Shown here: positions 11,380 to 23,659 of the stretch, in pieces
Numbering within the stretch: the stretch's first letter is position 1
Layout: each line of letters opens with the position of its first letter
Origin: Myxocyprinus asiaticus
Lineage: Eukaryota > Chordata > Actinopteri > Cypriniformes > Catostomidae
Direction of reading: 5' to 3'
DNA: 64,000 nucleotides
NCBI RefSeq assembly: GCF_019703515.2
Contig: NC_059347.1
Location: 23,217,001-23,281,000, forward strand
Notes under the pieces: model-generated
Told to the model about the DNA's origin: nothing
The model's input: only the letters and a program-made list of their open reading frames with translations
Database searches by the model: none
Made by a program: the position numbers and the translations under genes

Positions 11380-12386
11380 AGTACATCATTCACGAGCCCC
11401 TGGAAGACAGCGGGGCTGTTGACCAATCCGAAAGGCATGACTGAATATTCAAAGTGCCCCCTATAGGTGTTAAAAGCTGTCTTCCATTCATCCCCCTCCC
11501 TGATCTGAACAAGGTGATAAGCATTGCATAGGTCCAACTTCGTGAAGACGGACGCTCCCTGCAATAGTTCGAAAGCTGAAGACATCAACGGCAAAGGATA
11601 ATGATTCTTCACCATGATGTCATTCAGCCCCCGATTATCTATACAGGGTCTAAGCGAGCCATCCTTCTTTTCCACGAAGAAGAACCCCGACCCTGCAGGA
11701 GAAGAGGAAGGACAGATGAGACCGGCTGCTAGAGAATCATTGATGTATTTATTCATGGCCTCCCTCTCGGGAGCAGAGAGTGCATATAACCGACCTCGTG
11801 GGGGAGAAGTATCAGGAAGCAGATCGATTGCACAATCATACAGGCGATGAGGAGGAAGGGTTGCGGCACTGAACCGACTGAACACCACCCTCAGATCATG
11901 GTATGCCACAGGTACTCCAGATAAATCTGCCGGATCATCATGAAATGAGACACAAGTCTGGACAGGAGAGACAGCAGAGTTAAGACAATGGGACAGACAA
12001 TACTGACTCCAGGCAAGAACAGAATTGGTTAACCAGTCTATGTGAGGATTGTGCATTACCAACCATGGATGCCCTAACACAACCGGTGCTGACGGAGACT
12101 GGACCAGGAGGAAGGACAGCTGTTCTGAATGGTTGCCGGAGATGTGGGTGAGTGGTTTGGTGGAATGGGTGATGATGGCCAGGGGTGTGCCGCTGATGGT
12201 GACCTCTGGAATCCACCATCTGGAAGCCGTGGCAACTTCCAGGAAATTCCCCTCTGCTCTGGAGTCCACCAAGGCAGAGACAGAATGGCTAGTCAGTCCG
12301 TACTGCAGTCGGGCCGGGAGAAGAGTCCGTATTGCGGGGGGTTTGCTCGGTGGAGTTGCGCTCGCCAGTAACCGCCTTCCTACCAA
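11343..12386 (-). pseudogene. Gypsy protease and N-terminal reverse transcriptase remnant
   Basis: An uninterrupted 347-residue frame. Residues about 38-48 read [11 protein letters not shown]; the retroviral-type protease motif normally has Gly after DS, so this copy carries Arg at that position. From about residue 190 onward are RT blocks including [22 protein letters not shown], the [11 protein letters not shown] segment, [15 protein letters not shown] and [13 protein letters not shown]. The frame ends just before the YLDD box, which continues in another frame beginning at 11379, so a frameshift separates them. Confidence 0.9.
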
Positions 12387-13062
12387 TGAGCCTTGGCTTT
12401 TGCTGGGCAGTTTGCGGAGACGTCACCGGCACCAGCACAGTAGAGGCAGAGTCCTTTGGCGATGCACCGCTGCTTCTCTTCTGGTGACAGCCGTGTCCTC
12501 CCGATATGCATGGGTTCTCCCTCAGACTGCAGCTCCGATGCCCCGGCAGCAGGAGTGGGGTGGTGGTGATGGTCAGCCGGCTTGGGATGTGGAGAACGAC
12601 ATCGGCTGCGTCGAAGCACGAGATTCTAGTTCATTCTAATAGCCAGATCCACCAGGTCATCAAAACGGGGAGGCAAGTCCAAGGCTTAGATTTCATCCTG
12701 GATGGTATCAGATAATCCATGCAGCAGCAGGAGCGGCCATTGTCCCACATAGCGGTTCCCCACTCGCCGGCCTCTGAGGGGAATCCGGAGGGCTGCAGCG
12801 AGAAAAACAGTGAGCACTGAGAGAGGAATGTGCGGCATGACCCCGCCTCATCTGAGAATGGAGCAGGAGGGTTGAGACGGGGTTCCGAACGTCCAATGCT
12901 GGGGTGAACTGCTGGGTCCAGTGCGGGAGCTTCCGCAGTGGGACCAGTATCGGGAGGCAGGCAAAGTTGTTGGACCAGTGATGTGAGCTCCGCAAGCTGA
13001 GACGCCATCATCTCAAAGACACTGTTGGAGATGAAGATCTGGTCCTGCTGGCAACCCAACAA
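12380..13062 (-). pseudogene. Gypsy gag remnant with a damaged zinc knuckle
   Basis: The frame 13062-12631 includes MMASQLAELTSLVQQLCL, a proline-rich stretch, and RTFLSQCSLFFSLQP, which match the texture of fish gypsy Gag. The frame 12619-12380 holds [20 protein letters not shown]. This is arranged like a CCHC knuckle but has Asp where the His should be. A frameshift near 12620-12640 separates the parts, and most of the central Gag seems deleted, since the two pieces together are much shorter than a full Gag. Confidence 0.82.
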
Positions 13063-13133
13063 AACTCCCTGCTAAGCAAGCGCAGACTGAAGGTTAATGT
13101 CCTCCGCTGGATCCATCCTTGGCTAGATTGTTC

Positions 13134-13764
13134 TGTCAAAAGATGAGACCAGAGACCCAAGTAAGGAGGCAAAGAAACAGAATTTATTGAATATAAAGCG
13201 TGAGGGGACCTCGGCACCGACTACAGCTTGGAGATGGAGGGTGTGTTCGTAGGCTTGTGTGCGTAGTGGTAGTGTGAAGTGCAGATCTGCGATGAATCCT
13301 CTGGAGGATAGTGTGTTAGTAGGTTTGTGTGCGTCGAGGTAGTGTGAAGAGCAGATCCGGTGTAGAGAGACAACCGATGAGGAATACTCAGGTGAAGCGT
13401 CAAGGCGAGTGATGCAACCAACAGGATGGTCACCACAATTCTGGCACTACGGCGAAGACTGGCAACCAATATAGAAAAACACAACAGGACCAACTAGGGC
13501 AGAGAGAGAGAGAGAGTGGTGAGTAACTATACACACAACAACAATCTAGCCATGAACACGAAACAGAGTGGGGTAAATATAGGCAGAGAACAAATCACGA
13601 TCAGGTGCCGCTCATCCGCTGAAAGTTGCCATGATCAACGTTCCCATGGAAACAATCAGGGTTCCCATGGAAATGCTTATTCCACGAGCCAGCAGCACCT
13701 GAAAAACATGAAGAGAATGTAAACACAAAAGGAACAAACCGGTGGACTCACCTAGACCTTGACA
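13134..13764 (-). repeat. 5' LTR of the gypsy element
   Basis: 631 bp with the same TGTCAAAAGATGA and GACC-TTGACA termini as its partner. It carries two copies of the roughly 69-bp internal unit instead of three. A (GA)n run at about 13503-13516 is longer than in the other LTR. No clear tRNA primer site was identified in the sequence just inside it (13100-13133). Confidence 0.9.
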
Positions 13765-13769
13765 ATTAT

Positions 13770-15096
13770 ACATTTCATTATTGTTTTGGCTCTTTTCCTC
13801 TCAGTTTGGTTGGGCTCGGCTCATTGCTGTTTTGGAAATAGTCATCATTGTCTGAGGTACAATGAAGATCTTTTTCACGGTCTATGTGTCCATTTGTTCA
13901 GTTTTTAAATCAGTATAGAATTAACATTGGTTAATGGTGCTAAGTAGGCCAAACATCACGTTTACTATTACTGTTGGTTATGGGTTTTCAAAAGCTAAGG
14001 ATTCTAAGGATTAAACTTTGGTGCATAACTTGTCACATTCTGTTTGTGCTGTGGACATGAATGGTTCCTGAAATCATGTGGCTTACTGTTACTTCTCTAA
14101 TCAATCAGACTAAGACATTTTGCCTGCTTTTTTTTGCTGCTTATTATAATTACTGTTGACAAACCCTAACACTAAAAGAATTTAGCAATTTATTTACAAT
14201 TAAGAATGTCCCTGAAAATCACCAAAGTGAAGCTTTGTCATATTTAGCTTACTTTTTTGGGCACTTTTGTACTCAAACTATTACTTTTTAGGTGCACACA
14301 TACACACTCCTACTGTAACTCATGTGCTAGTATGTAAGAAAAGAGTGTGTGTTATTCCCAGAGTGGAGAGTATGTGACAGACTATGGACGTCAACAGCAG
14401 GCCGAAGTGGCAGCGCTGGGAAAAAGGGCCGTAGTCTTGACAGCTGGGCTGCAGAGAGAGAGTGTATGTGTAAGAACTTGTGTGTATTTGAGAAGGAAAG
14501 CAAGCTTGCTTAATGACAGCTTATTCCTTCATGAGTTTAACTCCTGACTGCCGACAGCTCTGCCTGTTGCATCATGGAAGCAGAATCATTACCTTATGGC
14601 CCTGTCAGCAGCAGAAGAGCTTGAATGGAAGAGAACAGGAAACAAGCGCAGAAAATGGTGGAGGTTTGAGGAACTGTGGGAGTTTGACTTCACTCTTATT
14701 GCAGGGTCAAATAACAAAAAGCCTGATTTGGGTAGGGGAGTGCTGTAACGCATTTTGTCTGCAACTCTGTGTTTTTTGTGCTCAAAATGTGTCACAAACT
14801 TTGATATTATTTTTCTGTATTCATCTTAAACAAATTAAAGTCCTCTACTTATGCCTAAACTTTGGTAATTAGTAACATGTATAAAGAGTTCTTTTGCTGC
14901 AACCCAACTATGGGGATGGGTTGCAACAGTTAGTGAGGTTGGTTGTAACACTAATTGAAAACATGGACATCAGTTTGAATTTTATACATTAATTTATTGT
15001 GGTATGTGAAATGTTATTTTCATACATAAATTTTTATTGGTCCCATAAATCCTGTATTTTTACAGTCTTACTACGTGTAATGTCACCCTAGGTTAC
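13770..15096. other. Intronic DNA, no gene recognised
   Basis: AT-rich intron sequence. Short open frames at 14347-14872 have no known motif. No mobile-element ends were recognised. Confidence 0.5.
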
Positions 15097-15270
15097 CCCT
15101 GCTTAAAAGACCAGGATGCTGGTTCCCAGCCTTAATAAGAACACTTGGTCAACCAGCTTCATCAGACTATGCTGGATGAACGGCATGACTACCTGCTAGA
15201 CCAGCACCAAACCATTTCCAGTGTAAGCCAGTATGGGAATGGCTGGCTTAAGCTGGTCTTTTTAGCAGGG
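15097..15270. mobile_element. Short hairpin MITE
   Basis: Left end CCCTGCTTAAAAGACCAG and right end CTGGTCTTTTTAGCAGGG are near-perfect inverted repeats bounding about 174 bp. The interior is rich in further CCAGC/GCTGG complementary words, so the whole unit can fold. This type of 'ccctgctaaaaagaccagc' element is common in fish genomes. It has no coding capacity. Confidence 0.75.
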
Positions 15271-15804
15271 ACAATTCACCCCAGCTTACAACACAACCTG
15301 TTTGCCTGTACCGTAAACTAGCTTGGTGTTTTTGCCGGTATGATTATACATGCATTTTTTTTGCTGCAGTATTTTCAAATGGCAAAGCTACTTGCTGATT
15401 TAAACACTTATGAGCAGCCCCTCCCTCCGCTATCGTCTGGATTCGGCCGTTTTCTCACAGTGCCAGATTTATTGCTCACTCAGAGCATCTTGTTTAAGCC
15501 TGCAGTTACTCTGACATTGACCCAGCCAAAATGTTGCCGAGGCTAACGTGAGGACGTGACTGGAAAAGGTGAAAGGATTTCTCTCTCTCTCTCTCTCACT
15601 AGCTCTAATGCTGAAGGCTTGAGATCTTTTCCCCACTAGTGGCTCTCAGGAAGCATGAGTGAAAATGAGCTCTTGACAGAGGCAATAAATATAATGCAAG
15701 TCTTCCAACACCTCTAACCAGCATCCTTGGCAATCCTTGGTTGTACACTTGGCAAGTGTAGTTTCGGTCATCCAGATATTTCATACATACAGAAAATGTG
15801 CATA

Positions 15805-16867
15805 CTAGGGGTGTAACGATTTGCTATGATTCTTTACCTAACGATTAATATACATCGTGAAATCTGAAATTTGGTCACGATTCTATTTAATTATTTTGGA
15901 ACGATTATCAAAAATGATATATATAAAAAAATGCATTACATGATATGAATAGGAATATGTTATAAAGACGTAATATTGTACATATAGATATGTTACATGC
16001 ATATTTGATATCCGATATAAATAAAGAATAACAATGTCTGATGCAGCTTCATGACTTGATACAAACACACACAAACATCAGGTAAACTGTGAAATAAGTG
16101 TAATGATTTGCATTTCTTGTAACGTTAACATTCATTGCACCAATAATTACAGATGAAATGTCATGTGCAAGTGATTAGATCCATCTATAATTCGAGCAGT
16201 GAAGAATGAAGAATGAAACTATCTATTAGTAGCGTGTAAAGGTGGTTAAACACGGGATGAGGTAACCGCGAGTTCCCTATTGATTTTGGGATAGGGAGAG
16301 AGGTGGCTGTACGGAGACGGCAGCTCGGTTTATGAGACACCATGCAAGATAAAATGATCTTTTCTCGGCTGCCGCATGTCATTGACCAATCCCTGGTTGG
16401 TTCCCATCTGAATTCGCTCCCTGTTTTCTTTATTCTGTTGCATTCACTATAAGGAGAATGAATGAACGAGTGAGTGTTTTCACAGCCACGTCTGCCCACG
16501 AATCATATTTATTTAAGCTAAGTTCTACTCGTGGTTAAACTGTTTTGTGGAGATATAACAAATTTTATGGAGATACAAAAGCAATATTAACATAATATAT
16601 CATAATTGGAGAAGCAGCAGCCATCCATCTGTTTTATCTTATATAGGATGAACTTGGCCGCTTAAACTTTCTTAATTTCAAAGTGCGCTTTTTTCCCTTT
16701 AATCTCGCATGCTCCACTCCGTGTCTGGTGCGAGAAAGCTTGTGTAATATGAGACGGTCATATTGGGTATTAATATAGTAATGATAGTTGATTCTTAAAT
16801 TCTGTAATCAATGCATCAACATTTCTTTGACGGATCGATGCACCTCAATGCATTTTTACACCCCTAG
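15805..16867. mobile_element. Non-autonomous DNA transposon with CTAGGGGTGT termini
   Basis: The element starts CTAGGGGTGTAACGAT and ends TTTTTACACCCCTAG, giving a 10-bp perfect terminal inverted repeat. TGCATA directly flanks both ends (15799-15804 and 16868-16873), consistent with a target duplication. The 1.06-kb interior contains no transposase frame. A stretch about 16195-16510 is repeat-poor and could be captured sequence. The terminal motif is typical of hAT-like fish MITEs, but the superfamily is uncertain because the visible direct repeat is 6 bp, not 8. Confidence 0.8.
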
Positions 16868-18889
16868 TGCATACTATATGCAGTATACATACTGCATACT
16901 GCAAAAATATAGTAGTATAGTAGTATGCTATTCCTGAACATAGCCCCTCTCACCTCTCTCCCTCTTTCTGTCATCCTCTTGAATTACTCGTATTATTTCC
17001 TCTTCTATTTCCCACTCATTTTTTTCTCCTGTTCCCTGTCCATGTTTTCTTTGCATCAATCTCTGCCCTGAATGTTTGTTTTTGCTGTTGCTTTGACCCG
17101 CACCCCCTCAATAAACTCTACCCCTTTCCTCCCTGACCCCAATCGACCCCCATAGTGCCACTTTCTCCCTCATATGCACACACACGTCCCAAACCTCCTC
17201 TCTGCTGACAGTCCTCTCCATGCCCGAGAAAAAAAAAGAAAACGTCAGAAAAAGAAACAAAAAAGGGCATTTCGTTAAGAATAAAGTCTTTAATAAAAAA
17301 TAAGATCCGTATCCCCCCTCCCCCTTCCCCGTTCTTGTTAGTCAGTTAGAAGCGACTCTGGAGACTTGCTAGAAAGAAAGAGGGGGTGTGGTGTTTTCAA
17401 AAGTGTGTCAAAAGCCTAGGGGTTTGTATCTGCCCAGAATTTCAATGGGAGGCTGAAAGGGGCCGGGAAGCGGGCAAACTCAAACACAGGAATCTTGTTT
17501 AATTTCTGTCATGTTGCTCTTTTTTTCACCAGATTGATGTCTTTTTCAAAATCGGCTCACCATCTTACTCTGTCATTTTGTGCACGTGGTGTGATACTGT
17601 ACACTATATCTATCTTCTCTCTCTTTCTCTCCCTTAAATCCCTCAAGTTCCCTCATCTCTTTCTTTGCCTGCTCTTTCTTTTTTCCTTCCTTCCCTCCCT
17701 CCTTTCCCTTTTTACCCCCCCCCCCCATTTGTGATTGTCAGTTGATCCATAGCTCAGGAGCTGAATGCTAACCTACAGCATGAAAGATGCCATGCTTCCT
17801 GTATATGGGGTGTACAGGGGGAAACGGGTGCCCCTCAGTGACATTAACTATATAGAGAGGCATGCATCAGGACACTGGGGGTAACTTGCTGGAAGGTGTA
17901 GAATTTACTGCAGTTAAAATCAATGAACTTGACACCTTCAAAGGGCCGTGCAAGGCAGTGACTTGCTCTGAGGTTAAAACTGAGTTTTTTTTTTTTTTTG
18001 TGGGAATCACTGCTGTCAATAAAATGCAATAATTACCACACCCCGGCCTGGAAAGAGTGCAGGCAAGCTTGAGCTGAATTAAAAATTGATCAGAAAGAGG
18101 AGAAAACATTATTTTTGTAGCACTTTTCCCTGCTTGAATCTCATCAGCTTACTGGCTGCAGTTTCTGCTTCCTCTGTTTGCCTTTTTTATGGTTTCTAAC
18201 ACTCTCTCGCTCTCTGACGTACAATTTACCATGTCGTTGGATGTAAAAAAAAGATATTTGCCAGTTAATTGTCCTCATGTGTACTGAGGTGTGCTTCAGC
18301 CAAGGCTGCATTTACATGCATAGAGTTTACATTCCTTAATGCAGACATGTACATTGAAAGGCACCACAGCATTTATTGATTGCATCCTGATTTTGTCTGA
18401 CTCTCCCCACCTCTGTTCCTTTATCTGACTGTCAGAATAGGCATGAGAAGAGGGGAAGCTCATCCATAGTGTCCCAGTTGTCTCACTTTCACATGGCACA
18501 CTTTGAGTAAGAACGGGCTATTTTTCATTAAATGCACATGAAAATAAACACACTCACACATCACTCATCAGGGATCATTCTGATGTTGAGTGGACCATCA
18601 GAATTGACAATCTGGTCTTATCGTTGCAAAAAGATTTCTGGTCAATCACTCTGGGATGTCACTGAAAGGGTGCAGGGCAGGACCACGGCATAGAGTGCAA
18701 CAGTGCCCGCCCAGTTTTTTAGCATTTTGGTTACAGAAGTATTTTTGACATTCATTTGTTCCACAGGGATTTCATAAAAGTACTTTAAAAGATTTCTAAG
18801 CCATTAACCAAGCCAACCAGGTCTGAGGTGAATCACAAACTTTGATTTGACGCAAAAAAGTATTTTGAACTGTGGAGATTGTGTACTTA
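16868..18889. other. Intronic DNA, mostly repeat-poor
   Basis: Pyrimidine-rich on the + strand between 16950 and 17340 and between 17600 and 17726, ending in a 12-C run at 17715-17726. The segment 17220-17490 has CNE-like texture ('gtctttaataaaaaataag', 'gggtttgtatctgcccag'). No gene was recognised; the open frames have no motif. Confidence 0.45.
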
Positions 18890-19020
18890 AAGGAATAGAT
18901 CACCCAAAAATGAAGATTCTCTCATCATTTACTCACTCTCATGCTATCCCAGATGTGAATGACTTTCTTTCTTCTGCAGAACACAAATTATGATTTTTAG
19001 AAGAATAATTCTCTGATTCG
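18890..19020 (+). mobile_element. Fragment of the GGAATAGTTCACCC-type MITE
   Basis: It begins 'aaaggaatagatcacccaaa' and continues with 'tcatcatttactcactctca' and 'ttctgcagaacacaaattatg'. These are the recurring phrases of a fish MITE that also occurs at 23660-24280 and 28911-29516. The opposite inverted end is missing. Confidence 0.7.
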
Positions 19021-19849
19021 TGGATCTTTTTCTGCTGGATCATGGAAAGTGTAGTTATTCACTAACAATTCTGCAATGAAACAAAAAATTTAAAGAAGTA
19101 AAAAAAAATAAAAATAAAACAAACGTGAACTGATGGCCTCAACAGAAGCATATACCATTGATTAACAACCTTGGAATTCATGGTTGGCCTGTCTTTAATG
19201 GTTTATAAATTGTTGTTAAAAATCAATTTGCCTATGGAGAAAATGAATGAGATTTTCACTTCTGGAACCAGAATGTTGCGCTCTAATACCTCTGTTATTG
19301 TTTTGACATGGTATTGTGGTAATTCCATGTTGCTGTGGACATGTACGAAGGTAATACTGTAGTCTTTTAAAAAACATAGGAGTATTGAGTAAATACCATG
19401 GTATATGAATATTTAAATCATTCAGTGCTTTGTTTTATTACGTTATTGTATAAGAGGTTATGATATTGATTCAGTTTTGCGGGGTAAGAAATATTAATAT
19501 TATCCAATTATTCAGAAACTAAAATTTGTGTTATGGAATAGATTAAATTGAAATATTTGACCTACAGTAAAATTATGACACCGTTTATTTTTTTATGGTA
19601 AGAAATAAAATTTGCCCTCATAAATGTAATCCAGGGGGCAAATATTGTCCCTTAATGGAAGAGTTATTTCCTTACACAACAGGGTATTACCGTCTGATGC
19701 TGAGAATATACCATGGTATCATCAGAGTACTTTTTAAAGGAGGAAAAACACCTTAAATGGACCAAAGCAGGAAAAACGTTATGAAACAATATTGGGGATC
19801 ATTCATTCATTAGGCGAAATGTTGATCATTAGATTTTGCTGCAAAATGA
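19021..19849. other. AT-rich intron, nothing recognised
   Basis: No domain-bearing frame and no element ends were seen. 'taccatggta'-type palindromic words recur between 19390 and 19720, without a clear repeat unit. Confidence 0.4.
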
Positions 19850-20840
19850 ACTAATGATATGATGGTAAAGGCAGCCAGCGAGGTGTGTGTAGTAGGTCGT
19901 TTGACACTGCGGGCAGTGCGTGAGTGTCCCAGACGGATGGCCTTGTTTAGATTCTCTCATACAACGCCTGTGGCAGTGTATGAGGTTGATCTTCGCTCAC
20001 TCTCCTCTGGGACGACTCCAAGGCTGAATGAAGTGTTTGTGTGAGTGTGGCAGAAGAGGAGCGAGAGAGCGATATAAAATATATTCCAGTACTATTAATA
20101 GGCTTCATTTCATTGTCCTGTATATCAATCTTTAACAACATACTCGAGCAGAAATCTGACTCAAACGAGAGATGCCCATCCAGACATATTGATTAGAATT
20201 TCGCCTTGTGTTCTTGGTAATCTTAAGGGCCCTTTTCTGTGGTCCGGGCTCTTTAAATTTTGCATGCCCTCCCCTCCGCAACGCTTGGTCGAGGTCAGGG
20301 TAACCAGTTCGCCAGAGTTGTTACAGGAAATTGAGTTTATGGGAGAAACAGAAATGAAGGTGCGTGGCTATCCGTGGAGGACTGCTCGGGAGGTCAAAGT
20401 TCACCCCAGCTGCAAAAAAAACATAAGGAAAAAAACATGCCAGAGTAGCTCTACGGGTAAATTGGCCCGTTTTGTGAGAGCTTGATCGATGGGGAGGAAC
20501 CTTTGGCGCAAATAGGGGTCTTGACCATATTCTGTGGTTCAATGAAAGCGAGGAACAAATGTATGTATGTTTTATTTTTTCACCCCACATTACTTGAAAA
20601 TAAATATAAGCGAGGGGAAGACTGTTCTCAAGGACCTTTGGCTCACATTCAGATGTCCAGAGACCTTCACATCCATAAGGCTAGTGCATGATAATGAAGA
20701 TGGACCGAGTGGCCCCGTTCCAAATAGCTGCCTCTCATTTATGAGCACGGCTCTTTAGAGGACTGCCTAGATCAGAAGATATTGGCATTACAGCAGCTGC
20801 TTCCATCTCAACTGCTTGAATCATGGGATGGAATGGCTGT
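19850..20840. promoter_or_regulatory. Candidate regulatory block with a perfect DR1 motif
   Basis: Nearly 1 kb of repeat-poor, balanced sequence inside the fam172a intron. At 20391-20403 it contains AGGTCAAAGTTCA, two AGGTCA-type half sites in direct orientation with one spacer base (DR1). A further AGGTCA half site lies at 20292-20297. Nuclear receptors including COUP-TFs, RXR heterodimers and HNF4 are known to bind DR1. ATTA-type homeodomain cores and 'tttgcatgcc' (octamer-like) also occur. The ORFs across it lack any recognised domain. That it is an enhancer is inference. Confidence 0.4.
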
Positions 20841-22379
20841 TTGGATAGAAATATTAAACAAACATCATGTTGATTAGAATGATCTTATTTTAATTTTAAT
20901 CAAATTGAATTTATTTATTTTTTTCAACGTTAAAATACTTTTCTTAGCCAGCTTTAATATGCAGATACAACTTGAAGTAAAAAGGCATGCATCAGTTATA
21001 AGTAAACTGTAGTGACACTACACTTCCAATCACTTGCATTCATACGCATCTGAAAGCGGGAGACTGGAAACCCCAGCTCATGTGAAGAAATGTAAAACAA
21101 AAATTTAAGTTAAACATTGACCTGCAAATTTGTATGACGAGAAGACGTGTAACTAAAAGAAGATAAAAGTGTCACACACAGACTTCTTTCCTCAACTCAA
21201 AGAATACATACTTCAAAGCTGCTGAGTGACTAGATTGTGTATTTTAACATTTTCAATGTAATGATTTTTTTTTTTTATTGTTTTATTTTTTTTTATAATG
21301 ATCAGGTTCAGAAATTAAGGGGGGTTTGGGGTAAAAAAAAAAAAAAGGCAACAAAAATGCCCCTGAAATCCAAAATGTGGGAGCAAAAAATGTCCTCAAT
21401 GTAACATCTGAAATAGTTCTAAATATTCTATTGTAGTCGTTGTTATACATATAATGGCATAATTATGAAGTAATGTTGTTTTTATTCTTAGGGTAAGAGG
21501 TAATTATTCTCAATATTGAGAGTTTGTATTAATGAATAGGTTAGAATAGTATTGCACTGTAGTATTTGTTATAAACGGATGAGACAAAGCTTATGTTTAA
21601 AAAAAAATAATATGCCCACATAAAGGTAAAAAAAATGCCTCTGAAAAACAAATATAAAAGTTAATTTCGTAAACTGTTTATGATATATTATTTATGAACT
21701 CAAAGCCCTGAAGTGTGACATCTTATCCTGTCAGTTGCGGAGTCCAAAGTAGTTTTACATGCTCAGAGCCTAGTGTGACCACAGCTACAGCAGCATTGGC
21801 TCAACCAAAGGCATGAGTTTTGGGCAGGACAACATATCTTAACAATGGCAGACAAGGGTACTGTTTGAGAAACAATTTCAAGTTTGTATTTTTTTTATTT
21901 TATTTTTTTTTAATGTTAAAAATGTTTTCCAACTTTTCAATTTTAAAATCATGTCCCAGTTTTTACAGAGTTGACTATGAATAATTTATTTGTAGGTTGA
22001 CTATAAGAGTATGAAGAGTGTGAACATTGTGGCTGCCAATTTCAAAACATTGCCTTGTTAGTTCGGGTGATCTTATGATGTCATTATGATGAGTTTGAGG
22101 TAGTACATCCTGTGTGTAAATGAACAATTAAAGACAGGGTTGGGCCAGATGAGACAGTACGAATGTTTTGGAAGCCTGGTTGGGAACAATTATTATTTTT
22201 GCAATTCTGTTTGGTGACTCTAGTGGCACAGAAATTAAACTCTTCATCTTCAGATTTTATGGTTCCAGTCTTCTGTATTGTAAATAGCAGTCCCCACCAA
22301 ATGTGTGTGTATGTGTGGGGCTAAATAGGTGAGAGAATTATGTATCAGAAGGTTAAATATAGTGGCTGAACCACTGACC
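20841..22379. other. AT-rich intron, nothing recognised
   Basis: Many A and T runs (for example 21264-21296 and 21334-21346). No gene and no convincing transposon termini were found. Confidence 0.45.
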
Positions 22380-22760
22380 TCCTTTTCGGCTAACACACAC
22401 CTGTCAGACCGCCACCAGGAGAAAGAGAGGCTTTTGTCAGGAAATATTCAGCTCTATTACCGGCACCTGTGAATGAGCTCCTGAGACTTGGTGAAAAAAG
22501 CAAGCTTCTGAAACAAATCAGTGTGTGTGAGAGCGTGTGTGTATGCGCAGACCTGTCACTCGCTCTCTTGGCTGAAAGTCGGAGCAGGAGCTGTGGCGTC
22601 GTCGGGTGAAAACTTGGGGGGAGACATCAGCATTCCGGCGATGTCACCAAGCCCCTGTGCACCGGGAGCAGCCAGACGCTCCGACAGGCGTACCTGCTTC
22701 CCCTCTGAGACACACAGACACACACACTCTGAGTGTCCTTGAGACTTACTGACAACCTCT
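22380..22760. promoter_or_regulatory. Candidate conserved noncoding block with E-boxes
   Basis: Repeat-poor, GC-balanced block with two CACCTG words (22399-22404 and 22463-22468), bounded on the right by a long (TG)n. No reading frame has domain support. Inference from composition only. Confidence 0.25.
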
Positions 22761-22786
22761 GTCTATGCCAGGATCAGTCCCTTGGT

Positions 22787-22803
22787 GTGTATGTATGTAT
22801 GTA

Positions 22804-22857
<54 letters not shown>

Positions 22858-22883
22858 TGTTTGTGTTTGTGTGTGTGTGTGTT
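22787..22883. repeat. (GTAT)n then (TG)n microsatellite
   Basis: A short GTAT run (about 22789-22809) passes into a long alternating TG tract with a few TTTG interruptions near 22853-22868. Alternating purine-pyrimidine tracts of this length can adopt Z-DNA. Confidence 0.95.
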
Positions 22884-23659
22884 TGAAGGGCTTTTTTGCT
22901 GAGGTATATGGACTGCCAAAGGAAGTGGTATTAAACATACCTGAATGTGTCTAATTGACTTTTGGAGGAGTCCCAGAGCTCTGAGTTCTCTTCATTGGAC
23001 AGAAGCACATGAAACCTGACTTGGGTAGTGCCACTCAAACTGGGCAAGTCAAGTTCACATGACTGTCACTGGCACTTCTGGACAGTTCTCTTCACTGTGA
23101 GTTCCTGGCACTCCCTTGGGCTAAAGGCTTAAGATTGGTGTGGACAGACACATGGTTGGTCTTAATGTGTCACTTCCTGAAACATCTGGTCTTGCTTTCT
23201 CTCTAGTCTCATGTCAACAATAGGTCAATGAGTAAGTGAGTAGTTGACAGGCTACAGGAAGTGCTTTGTGAATTGATGCCCACTCCATGTTTCGTATTTA
23301 TTCCATTATTTAAAGCATTTTATGATTATTATATGGGTATTGATTTATATTTTGTGTACTTGTCATATACCCTAAACAGTCATCAATGAAAAAAAATTAT
23401 TTGCACCAAATTTGGATGACTCTCAGGAAACATGTCAAGAAAATGTCATGGTCTTAAATCACACCAAAATAAATAGAATCAAATAAGAAATAATTTTTTG
23501 CAAAAAAAAAAAAAATAATAAAAAAAATAGGACCATTAAGATTATTTTAACTGTGACATTATTTCCATGACAGTTATGTACATTACCCCCCCAATTCTCA
23601 TTACCAAAAAAGATTGTCATTGTGCTATTCTCATTACCACAATTGGAAAATTATTTATA
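22884..23659. other. Intronic DNA, no gene recognised
   Basis: The segment 23395-23660 is A-rich with repeated 'ctcattacca' phrases (23598 and 23628), possibly an old unnamed repeat. No coding support. Confidence 0.4.

Larger units (their letters stand above)
9821..13764 (-). mobile_element. Ty3/gypsy LTR retrotransposon, internally deleted
   Basis: The 3.94-kb element lies on the - strand between perfect 5-bp target duplications ATTAT (9816-9820 and 13765-13769). Two LTRs (9821-10532 and 13134-13764) both run TGTCA...TGACA. Reading from right to left, the interior shows a Gag remnant, a CCHC-like knuckle, an aspartic-protease motif, reverse transcriptase with YLDD, and the beginning of RNase H. 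It then jumps directly to a chromodomain-like C terminus. Most of RNase H and the integrase core are absent. A purine-rich tract abuts the 3' LTR. The chromodomain and YLDD RT fit a chromovirus-type gypsy element. Frames are broken and it cannot be autonomous. Insertion is opposite to fam172a. Confidence 0.93.

Noticed and set aside
12049..12639. 196-codon + strand frame
   Set aside because: It is the antisense shadow of the gypsy gag/protease region, which has the recognisable motifs on the - strand.
22733..22954. 73-codon frame with a long Cys-Val repeat
   Set aside because: It is the translation of a (TG)n microsatellite; the same applies to the frames at 24607-25074 and 28116-28382 over (TG)n and (TC)n tracts.
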